Positions 1-7,924 of a stretch of DNA of 64,000 bases are shown one piece after another. Within the stretch, counting starts at the first letter, position 1, and every line of letters starts with the position of its first letter. This DNA comes from Oscillospiraceae bacterium (GTDB lineage Bacteria > Bacillota > Clostridia > Lachnospirales > Lachnospiraceae): NCBI GenBank assembly GCA_021771715.1, contig JAETOO010000016.1, forward strand, positions 1 through 64,000, in the 5' to 3' direction. Under the pieces are notes generated by a model. It did not search any database. It was not told the DNA's origin and saw nothing but the letters and a program-made list of their open reading frames with translations. The position numbers and the translations under genes were made by a program.

Positions 1-220
1 GACGAGATCCGCAGTGCACTGCAAGAGTATATGCTGTGATGCACGCACGCAGAGGTGGATCGACGAGATCCGCAGTGCACTGCAAGAGTATATGCTGTGA
101 TGCACGCACGCAGAGGGGATCGGCGAGATCCGCAGTGCACTGCAAGAGTATATGCTGTGATGGTGTGGGACGGCGGATCGACGAGATCTGTAGTACGCTG
201 CATAAGTACAGATTGTAAGA
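1..220. repeat. 60-61 bp tandem repeat, about 3.6 copies
   Basis: Three near-identical units start at about 1, 62 and 122, followed by a diverged partial unit from about 180. Each carries the core gacgagatccgcagtgcact followed by gcaagagtatatgctgtgat. The array touches the left edge, so its full length is unknown. It lies just upstream of codB and is GC-balanced. Short reading frames run through it but they only repeat the unit. Function unknown. Confidence 0.9.
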
Positions 221-313
221 TGTTTACAACAGGATTTGCGGGAAAATGGGGGAAGTGTGTGTAAGAAACTGGCGGCTTACAAAGTTACACAGGACGTGAG
301 GAGAGAGAGAAAA

Positions 314-1567
314 ATGAGTGACACAAAGGAAAGGACACAGACAACGGATATTGACTTTGCGGAGAGAGCGGTTCCGCAGGGCAGCAGGCGCGGTCTGCTG
401 ACGATGTTTATGATTATGCTCGGCTTCACCTTCTTTTCGGCGAGCATGTGGGTGGGACAGGAGCTCGCGGACGGGCTGGATTTCGGCGGCTTTCTGGGCG
501 CGCTGATTCTGGGCGGCGCGATTCTGGGATTGTATACCGGGCTGCTCGGCTATGTCGGCGCGAAGACCGGGCTGAGCATGGACCTGCTCGCGCAGCGCTC
601 GTTCGGGATCAAGGGCTCGTACCTGTCGTCGGCGATGATCAGCTTCACACAGATCGGGTGGTTCGGCGTAGGCATCGCGATGTTTGCGATTCCGATCGCG
701 AATCAGCTGTTTGACGGCAGCGTTGCGGCGGAGTATGTGCTTGTGGTGATTGCAGGAGTCTGTATGACGGCGTCGGCGTATTTCGGGATCAAGTCGCTGA
801 CGATCGTCAGCTACATCGCGGTCCCGGCGGTCGCGATCCTCGGCACGGTCGCGATGGTGATGGCGGTCATGCAGGGCGAGGGGACGATCGCGGATCAGTT
901 CGCCGTATCGAGCGGCTCGCTGACGGTGATCGGAGGGGCTGGCCTCGTAGTCGGATCCTTCGTATCCGGCGGCACGGCGACGCCGAACTTTACGCGCTTT
1001 GCAAAGTCGGCGCGTTCGGGAGCCGTCACGACGGTGATTGCGTTTTTCATCGGCAACTCGCTGATGTTCTTTTTCGGCGCGGTGGCCTACATCTTTGTCG
1101 GAGGAAATGATATTTTTGATGTCATGATCCGGCTGAACCTCTTTTATCTCGCCGTGCTTGTGCTCGGGCTGAATATCTGGACGACGAACGACAATGCGCT
1201 GTATTCCGCCGGTCTCGGCCTTGCGAACATCTTCCACCAGAAGAAAAAGCCGATGGTCCTGATCTCTGGCGTGATCGGCACGGTGGCCTCCGTGTGGCTG
1301 TACTGGAACTTCTGCTCCTGGCTGAATATCCTGAACTGCACGCTGCCACCGGTCGGCATCATTCTGGTGCTCGGCTACTTTATGCACAGGGAAGAGTACG
1401 AGGAGAGCAGGGTCAACACGAAGCAGGTGGACTGGTCGGCCGTGATCGGTGTCGTGCTCGGAGCGGTGGTCGCAAACGTCGTGCACTGGGGAATCGCGAG
1501 CCTGAACGGCATGGCGACGGCGGCGCTCTGTTACGTGGTCGGACAACTCATGGCGAGAAGGAAATAA
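314..1567 (+). CDS. codB: Cytosine permease, NCS1 family (CodB-like)
   Basis: An integral membrane protein of 417 residues, the same size as E. coli CodB (about 419), that would import cytosine with a cation across the cytoplasmic membrane. After a hydrophilic N-terminus of about 35 residues there are roughly 12 hydrophobic helices. The first has the NCS1-style stretch MLGFTFFSASMWVGQELADG. The ATG at 314 was chosen over an in-frame ATG at 236 because a purine-rich gaggagag site lies just before it and family members start near here. No cytosine deaminase (codA) is visible downstream; any partner would lie left of the window. A related purine or thiamine NCS1 substrate cannot be excluded. Confidence 0.85.
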   Translation: MSDTKERTQTTDIDFAERAVPQGSRRGLLTMFMIMLGFTFFSASMWVGQELADGLDFGGFLGALILGGAILGLYTGLLGYVGAKTGLSMDLLAQRSFGIKGSYLSSAMISFTQIGWFGVGIAMFAIPIANQLFDGSVAAEYVLVVIAGVCMTASAYFGIKSLTIVSYIAVPAVAILGTVAMVMAVMQGEGTIADQFAVSSGSLTVIGGAGLVVGSFVSGGTATPNFTRFAKSARSGAVTTVIAFFIGNSLMFFFGAVAYIFVGGNDIFDVMIRLNLFYLAVLVLGLNIWTTNDNALYSAGLGLANIFHQKKKPMVLISGVIGTVASVWLYWNFCSWLNILNCTLPPVGIILVLGYFMHREEYEESRVNTKQVDWSAVIGVVLGAVVANVVHWGIASLNGMATAALCYVVGQLMARRK

Positions 1568-1639
1568 GTCTGTGATGCGCGTGTGAGGCAAGAAGGCAGC
1601 ATTTGGATCTGCAGGCGCAGGCGAATTGTTCCGGAAGAC

Positions 1640-1764
1640 ATGCGCTGAGGAAACATAAGAAAGAGCGTAGAAAAAAGCATAGAAAAGAACATAGATAAGA
1701 ACATGGCATAGAAAAATATAGAAAAAAATATAGGAAGAAATATAGGAAGAAATATAGGAAGAAA
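1640..1764. repeat. A/purine-rich low-complexity tract with short repeats
   Basis: The stretch after codB is made of loosely repeated 11-13 bp units on an A-rich background: several variants of catagaaaa, then three near-exact copies of aatataggaag close to 1730-1760. It lies between the codB stop and a strong bidirectional terminator, and encodes nothing recognisable. Confidence 0.7.
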
Positions 1765-1810
1765 CAGGCACCGCCCGGGACATTCAGAATCCGGGCGGTG
1801 CCTGTTTGTT
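1765..1810. terminator. Bidirectional intrinsic terminator between codB and htpG
   Basis: A 14-bp GC-rich perfect stem (caggcaccgcccgg at 1765-1778 with its complement at 1792-1805) has a T-rich run after it on the plus strand and an A-rich tract before it, so it can stop transcription from both convergent genes. Confidence 0.85.
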
Positions 1811-1865
1811 AGATAGTCAGTTTCTTAATAACCAGTTTTGATCGTCTTGTACCGGCCAGCCTTTT

Positions 1866-3977
1866 TTATTTCTCCTCAGCCAGAAGCATCAGGATCTCAT
1901 TGCTGCGGGTGATGAACTTCGTCATCTCGTCCGGGTTCAGCGGCTTGTGCGCGATCATGGCGAGATCGTAGAGCTGCTCGCAGATCATCGGGATGTGCGC
2001 GCTGTCCTTGTGAGCCGCCACGTACTGGACGAGCTGATTGTTCGCGTTGAGGATCAGCGTCTCATCGCCGCCGAACATTGTCGGATCCATGCCGTACATG
2101 CCGTACATCTTCATCATTTCCTGCATGCGGCGGTTCTCCTCGGAGAGCGTGATCATCGAGGATACCTTTGCGTTCTTGAGCTTCTCAACCTTCACGGTGA
2201 GCTTCTCCTTGCCGAGCGCCTTGCGGAAGAGCTCGGTCAGGGTGTCGGTCGTCTCCTTGAGCGCATCCGCGTCGGTCTCCTCCTTGAAGGTGTCCGTCAC
2301 ATCCGCGTCAATCCGCTGGAACTTCACATTGTCGTGCAGCTGCTCCATGTGGGAGATGAAAGCGGTGTCGATGTTGTGCTTGAGGATCACCGCGTCCATG
2401 CCGGCCTCGCGGAACATGTTGATGTACTGGCTCTGCTGAATCTCGTCGGTCACATAGTAGACGGTCGTCTTCTCCGGCTCCTTGTCAGCCGCGTCGTCCG
2501 CCTTTGCATCGGCCGTACCGGAAGCGTCGTTCGTCTCCTCCGCCTTTGCATCGGTCTGATCGGAAGCGTCGTTCGTCTCCTGTGCCTTCGTGTCCTCGGT
2601 CTCCTTCACGAGATCCTTGATAGTCAGGTACTTGCCGTCGAGGTTCTTGTAGAGGATGGAATCGCCCATCTTCTCACCGAACTTGCTGTCCTTGATGCAG
2701 CCGAACTTGATGAACGGGCTGATGTCGTCCCAGTATTTCTCGTAGCTCTCGCGGTCGGTCTTGCACATGCCGGTCAGCTTGTCCGCGACCTTCTTCGTGA
2801 TGTAGTCGGAGATCTTCTTGACGAAGCCGTCGTTCTGCAGCGCGGAGCGGGATACGTTCAGCGGCAGGTCCGGGCAGTCGATGACGCCCTTCAAGAGCAT
2901 CAGGAACTCCGGAATGACCTCCTTGATATTGTCGGCGATGAAGACCTGGTTGTTGTACAGCTTGATCGTGCCCTCGATCGAGTCGTATTCCGTGTTGATC
3001 TTCGGGAAGTAGAGGATGCCCTTTAAGTTGAACGGGTAGTCCATGTTCAGATGAATCCAGAACAGCGGCTCCTTGTAGTCCATGAAGACCTTGCGGTAGA
3101 ACTCCTTGTACTCCTCGTCCGTGCAGTCCTTCGGCTGCTTCGTCCACAGCGGATGGATGTCGCTCAGGGATACCGGGCGCTTGTTGATCTTCACGCGGTC
3201 GCGCGCCGGGGAGATCTCCACGACTTCCTTCTCGCCGTTCTCATTTTCCTTCTCCTCGGTCTTTGCCTCCTCGTGGATCCGCTCGACGATCACGTCGTCC
3301 TCGCGCAGCTCATCCTCGTCGATGGTCTCATACTCCTGCTCGGCGTTTGCCTTGGAGAGGAAGATCTCGACCGGCATGAAGGAGCAGTACTTGTTGATGA
3401 CCTCGCGCATCCGGTACTCATTTGCGAACTCGAGGCAGTCCTCGGAGAGGAACAGCGTGATCTCTGTGCCGACCTGCGTGCGGTTGCCCTCCTCGATCGT
3501 GTAGTCCGTGCCACCGTCGCACTCCCAGTGCACCGGTGCGGCGTCCTTCTGGTAGGAGAGGGTGTCGATGTGTACCTCGTCCGCCACCATGAACACAGAG
3601 TAGAAGCCGAGGCCGAAGTGGCCGATGATCTCATCCTGTGTCGTCTTGTCCTTATATTTATTCAGAAAATCGGTTGCGCCGGAGAAGGCGATCTGTGTGA
3701 TGTACTCCTCCACCTCATCCGCGGTCATGCCAAGGCCGGTATCAATGAACTTTAAAGTCTTCTCCTCCGGGTTGACGACGACCTGGATGCGCTTCTTGTA
3801 TCCGTCCGGATACTCGTACTCGCCCATCATCTCAAGCTTTGCGAGCTTCGTGATCGCATCGCAGCCGTTGGAGATCATCTCGCGCGCGAAAATATCGTGG
3901 TCAGAATACAGCCATTTCTTGATGATCGGGAAAATATTTTCGCTGTTAATCGAAAGGCTTCCTGTCTTCTTGCTCAT
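1866..3977 (-). CDS. htpG: Molecular chaperone HtpG (bacterial Hsp90)
   Basis: A 703-residue cytosolic ATP-dependent chaperone. The N-terminal GHKL ATPase has its expected motifs: NGCDAI near residue 37, DTGLGM near 79 and GHFGLGFYS near 119. The middle and C-terminal Hsp90 domains follow. It is longer than typical bacterial HtpG (about 620-630). Part of the excess is an acidic, Ala/Asp/Glu/Thr-rich insertion at about residues 462-505, built from a 42-bp tandem repeat (roughly 2500-2590), placed inside the middle domain before the TVYYVTDE strand. A strong aaaggag site precedes the ATG. A sigma-A promoter and a perfect CIRCE operator lie upstream, implying HrcA control in heat stress. Confidence 0.97.
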   Translation of the reverse strand: MSKKTGSLSINSENIFPIIKKWLYSDHDIFAREMISNGCDAITKLAKLEMMGEYEYPDGYKKRIQVVVNPEEKTLKFIDTGLGMTADEVEEYITQIAFSGATDFLNKYKDKTTQDEIIGHFGLGFYSVFMVADEVHIDTLSYQKDAAPVHWECDGGTDYTIEEGNRTQVGTEITLFLSEDCLEFANEYRMREVINKYCSFMPVEIFLSKANAEQEYETIDEDELREDDVIVERIHEEAKTEEKENENGEKEVVEISPARDRVKINKRPVSLSDIHPLWTKQPKDCTDEEYKEFYRKVFMDYKEPLFWIHLNMDYPFNLKGILYFPKINTEYDSIEGTIKLYNNQVFIADNIKEVIPEFLMLLKGVIDCPDLPLNVSRSALQNDGFVKKISDYITKKVADKLTGMCKTDRESYEKYWDDISPFIKFGCIKDSKFGEKMGDSILYKNLDGKYLTIKDLVKETEDTKAQETNDASDQTDAKAEETNDASGTADAKADDAADKEPEKTTVYYVTDEIQQSQYINMFREAGMDAVILKHNIDTAFISHMEQLHDNVKFQRIDADVTDTFKEETDADALKETTDTLTELFRKALGKEKLTVKVEKLKNAKVSSMITLSEENRRMQEMMKMYGMYGMDPTMFGGDETLILNANNQLVQYVAAHKDSAHIPMICEQLYDLAMIAHKPLNPDEMTKFITRSNEILMLLAEEK

Positions 3978-4072
3978 GGTAAAACAACTCCTTTAATTTA
4001 AAATGTATTTGTGTGCAATAGAAATGCCCGTGCGGGCGGTGTGTGTGACGTGTTCCGTCAACTTCTGAGGGT

Positions 4073-4101
4073 ATGATAATACTGATAGAACAAAAAGTCA
4101 A
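4073..4101 (-). promoter_or_regulatory. Sigma-A promoter of htpG
   Basis: On the minus strand TTGACT (4096-4101) is followed by a 17-bp spacer and TATCAT (4073-4078), about 95 bp before the htpG start. The CIRCE operator sits 7 bp upstream of the -35. Confidence 0.7.
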
Positions 4102-4108
4102 GAAAAAA

Positions 4109-4135
4109 TTAGCACTCAATTTTGATGAGTGCTAA
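4109..4135. promoter_or_regulatory. CIRCE operator (HrcA binding site)
   Basis: The sequence is an exact match to the CIRCE inverted repeat: TTAGCACTC, 9-bp spacer, GAGTGCTAA. HrcA repressor binds this element and normally controls groESL and dnaK operons. Here it lies between degV and htpG, upstream of the htpG -35 box, so htpG is the likely target. Confidence 0.95.
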
Positions 4136-4172
4136 CAAAAGATACCGTTCAGAATGTTTGCAATGGCAGTGA

Positions 4173-5012
4173 TCAGATCACGACGATGATCCCGCCGTCG
4201 CTGGCGTACAGCGAGGAGATGCCGGCGGTGTCGAGCAGGATGACGTCCCTGACGTGGATGCGCTCGAGGATGGCCGCCTTCACCATCTCGGCGCGGGCCG
4301 GGCAGTTGCAGTGGGAGATCGCGAGGATTTTCTGCTCGGGATCCTCCACGGCCTGCACGACGTAGTTGACCATCTTGACGAGCGCCTTGTTGATGCCGCG
4401 CGCCTGGTCGAGCTGGACGATCGTGCCCTCCGGGGTCGAGCCCATGACAGGTTTGATCTTGAGGGCGGTCGCGACGAACGCCTTCAGATTGCTCAGACGG
4501 CCGTTTTTGCGGAGTGCCTCGAGACTCTCGAGAACAAAATACGTATTCTGGCTGTCAATGTAGTCCTCGACGGTCTCGACCGTCTGCGCAAAGTCCATGC
4601 CGGCGGCCTCGCACTCCTGGATCTTTGTGGTGATCAGCGTCTCCCCGATGGATGCGGAGCGGGAGTTGAAAATGTGGACCTGCAGGTCGGGCCGCTCCTC
4701 GAGCAGCAGATCCTTCGCGAGCACGGCGCTGTTGTAGGAGCCGCTGAGCTCGGCGGAGAGCGTCACCGCGTAGGCACGCCGGTCGGCTCTCGCAAATGCT
4801 TCCTTATAATAATCGGGGGAGGGACAGGCTGACTTCGGGCAGTTCGGGCTGTCCGCCACCTTCTTCAGAAAGTCGGCCTGGTCAAATGTGTCGTCGTCGA
4901 TAAAATGGTAATCGTCCACCTGCATCGTCAGCGGTGCGGCCACGATCCGCTCATCCTGCTTCATTGCAAGCGTGCGCTCGCCGCAGCTGTCCATCACAAT
5001 AATATAATCCAT
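4173..5012 (-). CDS. DegV family fatty-acid-binding protein
   Basis: A 279-residue cytosolic protein of the DegV fold. Family members hold one fatty acid and in Firmicutes can feed it to the FakA kinase. Sequence support: N-terminal YIIVMDSCGE (first strand and loop), the CPKSACPSPDYY loop near residue 57, the SAELSGSYNSA motif near residue 85, and the RKNGRLSN motif near 165 followed by LKIKPVMG. The ATG at 5012 has an aggagga site directly upstream; an in-frame ATG at 5078 lacks one. The substrate is not visible from sequence, and no fakA is nearby. Confidence 0.88.
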   Translation of the reverse strand: MDYIIVMDSCGERTLAMKQDERIVAAPLTMQVDDYHFIDDDTFDQADFLKKVADSPNCPKSACPSPDYYKEAFARADRRAYAVTLSAELSGSYNSAVLAKDLLLEERPDLQVHIFNSRSASIGETLITTKIQECEAAGMDFAQTVETVEDYIDSQNTYFVLESLEALRKNGRLSNLKAFVATALKIKPVMGSTPEGTIVQLDQARGINKALVKMVNYVVQAVEDPEQKILAISHCNCPARAEMVKAAILERIHVRDVILLDTAGISSLYASDGGIIVVI

Positions 5013-5143
5013 ATCTATCCTCCTGTAAGATCGTTCCATTGATATCATGTTTTTAAAATGCCGTAATCTCGTTTTCAATACTACATTATAAATACTATAA
5101 CATAATGAGAGGCAGTTGAAAAGAGGAAAATCATTTTTTCTGT

Positions 5144-5172
5144 TTGCGTTTGGGGATAGTCTGCGGTATAAT
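5144..5172 (+). promoter_or_regulatory. Sigma-A promoter for the DUF5721 gene
   Basis: TTGCGT (5144-5149), 17-bp spacer, TATAAT (5167-5172), 35 bp before the start codon. Confidence 0.65.
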
Positions 5173-5207
5173 CAAAAAAGAGACAGAAGAGCAGGAGGAG
5201 TCAGGGT

Positions 5208-5705
5208 TTGAAGGCTTATCAGATACAGGATGTCCGCGATTTTATGAAGAAACTGCTGCTCGCGGACACGTTTGACACGTTTCTTCTCACGGAGGCGGCG
5301 GTCACGACGTACGCCACCTTCCATGTGGACGGGCAGCTGCACGAGGACTACTTCGGCGCCGACGAGGCGGAGCAGCTCGCGGTCGAGAAGTGCGGGTATG
5401 TGCTCTGGCGTCGCCTGCGGCCGTTTTTTTTCGAGTTGATGAAGGGGAAGAACACACCGCTCTCGTTTCGGATTGTGTTCCGCCTGGCGCCTCACAATGT
5501 CAGCGCGCTGATCCGGCAGTCCGGCCTGGCGGTGGCGGCGGAGGACGTGGACGGGCTCTTTTTGAATGTGCGGTACGACGGGAAGGAGCTCGTCTGCACG
5601 AGTGGGACCGCGCTGCACGTGTTTTCGCTCGACAAGTCTCTGGAACATGCCTGGGACGGGATGCTGGAGCGCTTTTTCAAAAAGAAGGAAATACCGTTTG
5701 TGTAG
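5208..5705 (+). CDS. DUF5721 family protein
   Basis: A 165-residue soluble protein. It matches what I remember of DUF5721, a family of unknown function common in Lachnospiraceae: an N-terminal YQIQDVRDFMKKLL, a central RIVFRL strand after KGKNTPLSF, and a C-terminal DKSLEHAWD before a basic tail. No signal peptide, membrane segment or catalytic motif is evident. The start is a TTG with gcaggaggag 8 bp upstream; no ATG fits. It has its own promoter and diverges from degV. No function can be assigned. Confidence 0.75.
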   Translation: MKAYQIQDVRDFMKKLLLADTFDTFLLTEAAVTTYATFHVDGQLHEDYFGADEAEQLAVEKCGYVLWRRLRPFFFELMKGKNTPLSFRIVFRLAPHNVSALIRQSGLAVAAEDVDGLFLNVRYDGKELVCTSGTALHVFSLDKSLEHAWDGMLERFFKKKEIPFV

Positions 5706-5715
5706 CAAGAAAAAC

Positions 5716-5743
5716 TTGAAATTTTGACGTGATGGTGTATACT
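5716..5743 (+). promoter_or_regulatory. Candidate promoter upstream of the small membrane protein gene
   Basis: TTGAAA (5716-5721), 16-bp spacer, TATACT (5738-5743), about 90 bp before the start codon. Confidence 0.5.
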
Positions 5744-5832
5744 GTTACTATTAAGGCCTGTGCAGAGGTGCGGAGCGAGCTGCTGTACAGAAAGCTGCGC
5801 AGGAGAGTATCGTGCAAAGGAGAGACAGAGAT

Positions 5833-6084
5833 ATGAGTCAGGCGAAGGTTGATCGTTATAAAGAGGAGAAGAAGAATCGCGCGAAGCTGATCCAGAAGGA
5901 GAAGCGTCAGCTGGCGGCGATGAAGGCAGGCGTATCGGTGGTTGCGATCGCGCTGGTCGCGTGGGTCGGCGTGTCCATTTACAATGGCATGCAGCCGGAT
6001 GAGTCAGCGGTAGAGAAGCCGAACTACACGGTGAATACGTCGGCGCTCGACGACTTCATAACGGATCTCGCGGCGGAGGAGTAG
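5833..6084 (+). CDS. Small single-span membrane protein, unknown function
   Basis: An 83-residue protein. Residues 1-35 are very rich in Lys, Arg and Gln and likely helical. A single membrane helix (about residues 37-57, VSVVAIALVAWVGVSIYNG) follows, then a short acidic tail outside the membrane, giving N-in/C-out topology by the positive-inside rule. The ATG at 5833 has aaaggagag upstream; an in-frame GTG at 5812 overlaps that site and is unlikely. I do not recognise the family. Confidence 0.7.
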   Translation: MSQAKVDRYKEEKKNRAKLIQKEKRQLAAMKAGVSVVAIALVAWVGVSIYNGMQPDESAVEKPNYTVNTSALDDFITDLAAEE

Positions 6085-6120
6085 GAGTATCGAACAGCAA
6101 ATGTTTCAGGAGGTAAGGCA

Positions 6121-6234
6121 ATGTTGAAGCGTATCGACAGCTTTCAGAAGGTAGTCGTTATGCAGTCCGCAGTCCCGTGCTATTATTGGCCGAACAGCGG
6201 GCTTACATTGCTATCCCTTTATTCAGGCGATTAG
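6121..6234 (+). CDS. 37-residue small ORF with strong ribosome site
   Basis: An ATG at 6121 follows a near-ideal caggaggtaagg site and opens a 37-residue frame starting MLKRIDSFQKVVVMQSAVPC. It stops at 6234, just before a terminator. No domain is recognised. It may be a genuine small protein. It may instead be the surviving start of a gene cut off by arrival of the lower-GC islet that follows. The strong ribosome site is the only positive evidence for translation. Confidence 0.35.
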   Translation: MLKRIDSFQKVVVMQSAVPCYYWPNSGLTLLSLYSGD

Positions 6235-6264
6235 AGCTTTTTTCTGATCTGATGAAGCGAAATG

Positions 6265-6307
6265 CAGTGCAGGCTATGAGTGGATCTTAGTCTGCACTGT
6301 TTTTTTA
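6265..6307 (+). terminator. Intrinsic terminator
   Basis: The stem cagtgcag (6265-6272) pairs with ctgcactg (6292-6299) and is followed by eight Ts. It ends the DUF5721/small-protein unit before the methyltransferase gene. Confidence 0.75.
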
Positions 6308-6375
6308 TACATTTTTAGCCGCAGCCTGCATGGCGTCCCGGCTGAACTGTAATTATTTTTATAGGAGGGTGAAAG

Positions 6376-7164
6376 ATGGAAACAAAAGACTATCTGACAA
6401 ATTATTATGAGAGCTATGACGAGGAGGGCCGCCTGCTCTCCAGGCATGGGAGGGTAGAGTACGTGACTACCATGAAGTATATCGAGAAATATCTGAGGCC
6501 GGGGATGCGCGTCCTGGAGATCGGTGCAGCTACAGGCCGGTATAGTCATGCCCTGGCGCAGAAGGGCTATCGGGTGGATGCAGTCGAACTGGTAGCGCAT
6601 AATATCGAACTCTTCAGGCAGAACACCGTCGAGGGCGAACCCGTTACGATCACACAGGGGAATGCGATGGATTTGTCTGGATTTGAGAGCGATACTTATG
6701 ATATGACTCTGCTGCTCGGCCCGATGTATCATTTATTTGCGCAGGAAGATAAGCGAAAAGCATTGTCGGAAGCGATCCGGGTGACAAGGAGAGGCGGCGT
6801 TGTGTTTGCCGCATACTGTATGGGCGACGCGTGTGTGTTATCCTACGGCTTTAAAGGAGGGGAAATTTACAGCGTGATAGAAAAATGTATGCTCGACACA
6901 GAGACATTCGAGACCTTCTCGCACCCCTGGGATTTATTCGAGCTGTACCGCAAAGAAGACATCGACCATTTGAGAGCCGAGTTTCCTGTCACACAGCTTC
7001 ACTTCGTTGCCACGGACGGTTACACAAATCATATGAGAGAAACCGTAGACCAGATGGATGAGCGGATGTACGAGCTGTATCTGAAATATCATCTTGCAGT
7101 CTGCGAGAGACAGGATATGGTTGGTTACTCTCATCACACACTTGACATATTCAGAAAGGAATGA
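6376..7164 (+). CDS. Class I SAM-dependent methyltransferase
   Basis: A 262-residue cytosolic enzyme. SAM-binding motif I VLEIGAATGRYS is near residue 50. The acidic residue after the second strand is VDAVEL near residue 72, and motif IV DMTLLLGPMYHL near residue 115 resembles the Methyltransf_11/25 groups. The final ~100 residues have a conserved-looking tail but no substrate signature, so the methyl acceptor is unknown. The start has aggagggtgaaag upstream. The stop overlaps the ATG of the next (GNAT) frame by 4 bp, indicating translational coupling. It opens a stretch with lower GC than its neighbours. Confidence 0.85.
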   Translation: METKDYLTNYYESYDEEGRLLSRHGRVEYVTTMKYIEKYLRPGMRVLEIGAATGRYSHALAQKGYRVDAVELVAHNIELFRQNTVEGEPVTITQGNAMDLSGFESDTYDMTLLLGPMYHLFAQEDKRKALSEAIRVTRRGGVVFAAYCMGDACVLSYGFKGGEIYSVIEKCMLDTETFETFSHPWDLFELYRKEDIDHLRAEFPVTQLHFVATDGYTNHMRETVDQMDERMYELYLKYHLAVCERQDMVGYSHHTLDIFRKE

Positions 7165-7563
7165 CGAACATGAACATAACGATACGAGATGCCCGAAGCC
7201 CGCTACTTTACAAGGGAAGCATTCGCAGAAAGGTTAAACGATCCGAACCACACAATCTACATTGCCGAAGCGGATCATGGCGAGGTGGTAGGATATGCGT
7301 TCGCCTGGATGATTTCTTACAGAAATCACTCTACGTACATCGATCATGACTGCTTCTATATTGACGATATCTGCGTCCTGAAATCGTACCAGAGAAACGG
7401 AATCGGAAAAAGACTGTTTGAGTGCTGTAAGGAAAAGGCGAAAGAAAAGAACTGTAAAAGGCTGGAACTTGGCGTATGGGAATTCAACAAGGATGCGATT
7501 GCATTTTATGAGAGCTGCAAAATGACAGAACGTGTGCGCAGAATGGAATACAGATTGGAGTAG
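7161..7563 (+). pseudogene. GNAT N-acetyltransferase, N-terminal deletion/frameshift
   Basis: The acetyl-CoA-binding core of a GNAT enzyme is intact: DDICVLKSYQRNGIGKRLFE carries the V-x4-Q/R-x2-G-x-G/A motif A, followed by the FYESCKM motif B region. The coupled start at 7161 reads MTNMNITIRDAR, a normal GNAT beginning, but continues in the wrong frame and stops at 7349. The core lies in the next frame, where the first ATG is 7189. Roughly 30-40 residues of the usual first helices are also missing, so a deletion plus frameshift is likely. If 7189 is used, a 124-residue truncated product could still be made. Confidence 0.7.
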
Positions 7564-7582
7564 TTTTTTAAATGTGAGCGCC

Positions 7583-7611
7583 TTGTCTAGTGTATGCATT
7601 CATGGTATCAT
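7583..7611 (+). promoter_or_regulatory. Promoter of the toxin-antitoxin pair
   Basis: TTGTCT (7583-7588), 17-bp spacer, TATCAT (7606-7611), about 75 bp before the antitoxin start. Confidence 0.55.
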
Positions 7612-7684
7612 AATAGAAAATAGAAAACATAAGATTGCTAATAAAGCCGTATCTGCGCAAAGTAAGAAGAAAGGGGAGAAAGTG

Positions 7685-7924
7685 ATGACAAAGCTTAGAC
7701 AGGATGCATTATCACTTCTGGAAGAAATCCCAGAAGATAAATTAATATTTATTATACAGATCATGGAAGGGGTTGCCGGTTTATACGGTCAACAGGAGGA
7801 AAAGCGGGAAAAAGCTTTTCATACATTGGAACGACTTAGAAAAAAAGTTCCGGTTCAGTTAGACTATGAGAAAGAATTGGCAGCTTATCGTGAGGAGAGA
7901 TATGGAAATGCGGGTGTTAATTGA
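7685..7924 (+). CDS. Putative type II antitoxin
   Basis: A 79-residue protein starting at an ATG preceded by aaaggggagaaag. The N-terminal half (LRQDALSLLEEIPEDKLIFI) resembles the helical 'P-E-D-x-L' start seen in many VapB-like or DUF2281-like antitoxins. The C-terminal half is charged and likely disordered, as expected for a toxin-neutralising tail. The evidence is mainly context: it overlaps the start of a PIN-domain gene by 23 bp. By analogy it would bind its own promoter and neutralise the toxin. No DNA-binding fold is obvious. Confidence 0.65.
   Translation: MTKLRQDALSLLEEIPEDKLIFIIQIMEGVAGLYGQQEEKREKAFHTLERLRKKVPVQLDYEKELAAYREERYGNAGVN

Noticed and set aside
1-220. Possible CRISPR array
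   Set aside because: Units repeat over their whole 60-61 bp length, with no unique spacers between short repeats.
224-1783. Long open frame on the minus strand opposite codB (519 codons)
   Set aside because: It is Arg/His/Asp-rich with no domain, lies fully antisense to a clear permease gene and arises from GC-rich codon bias.
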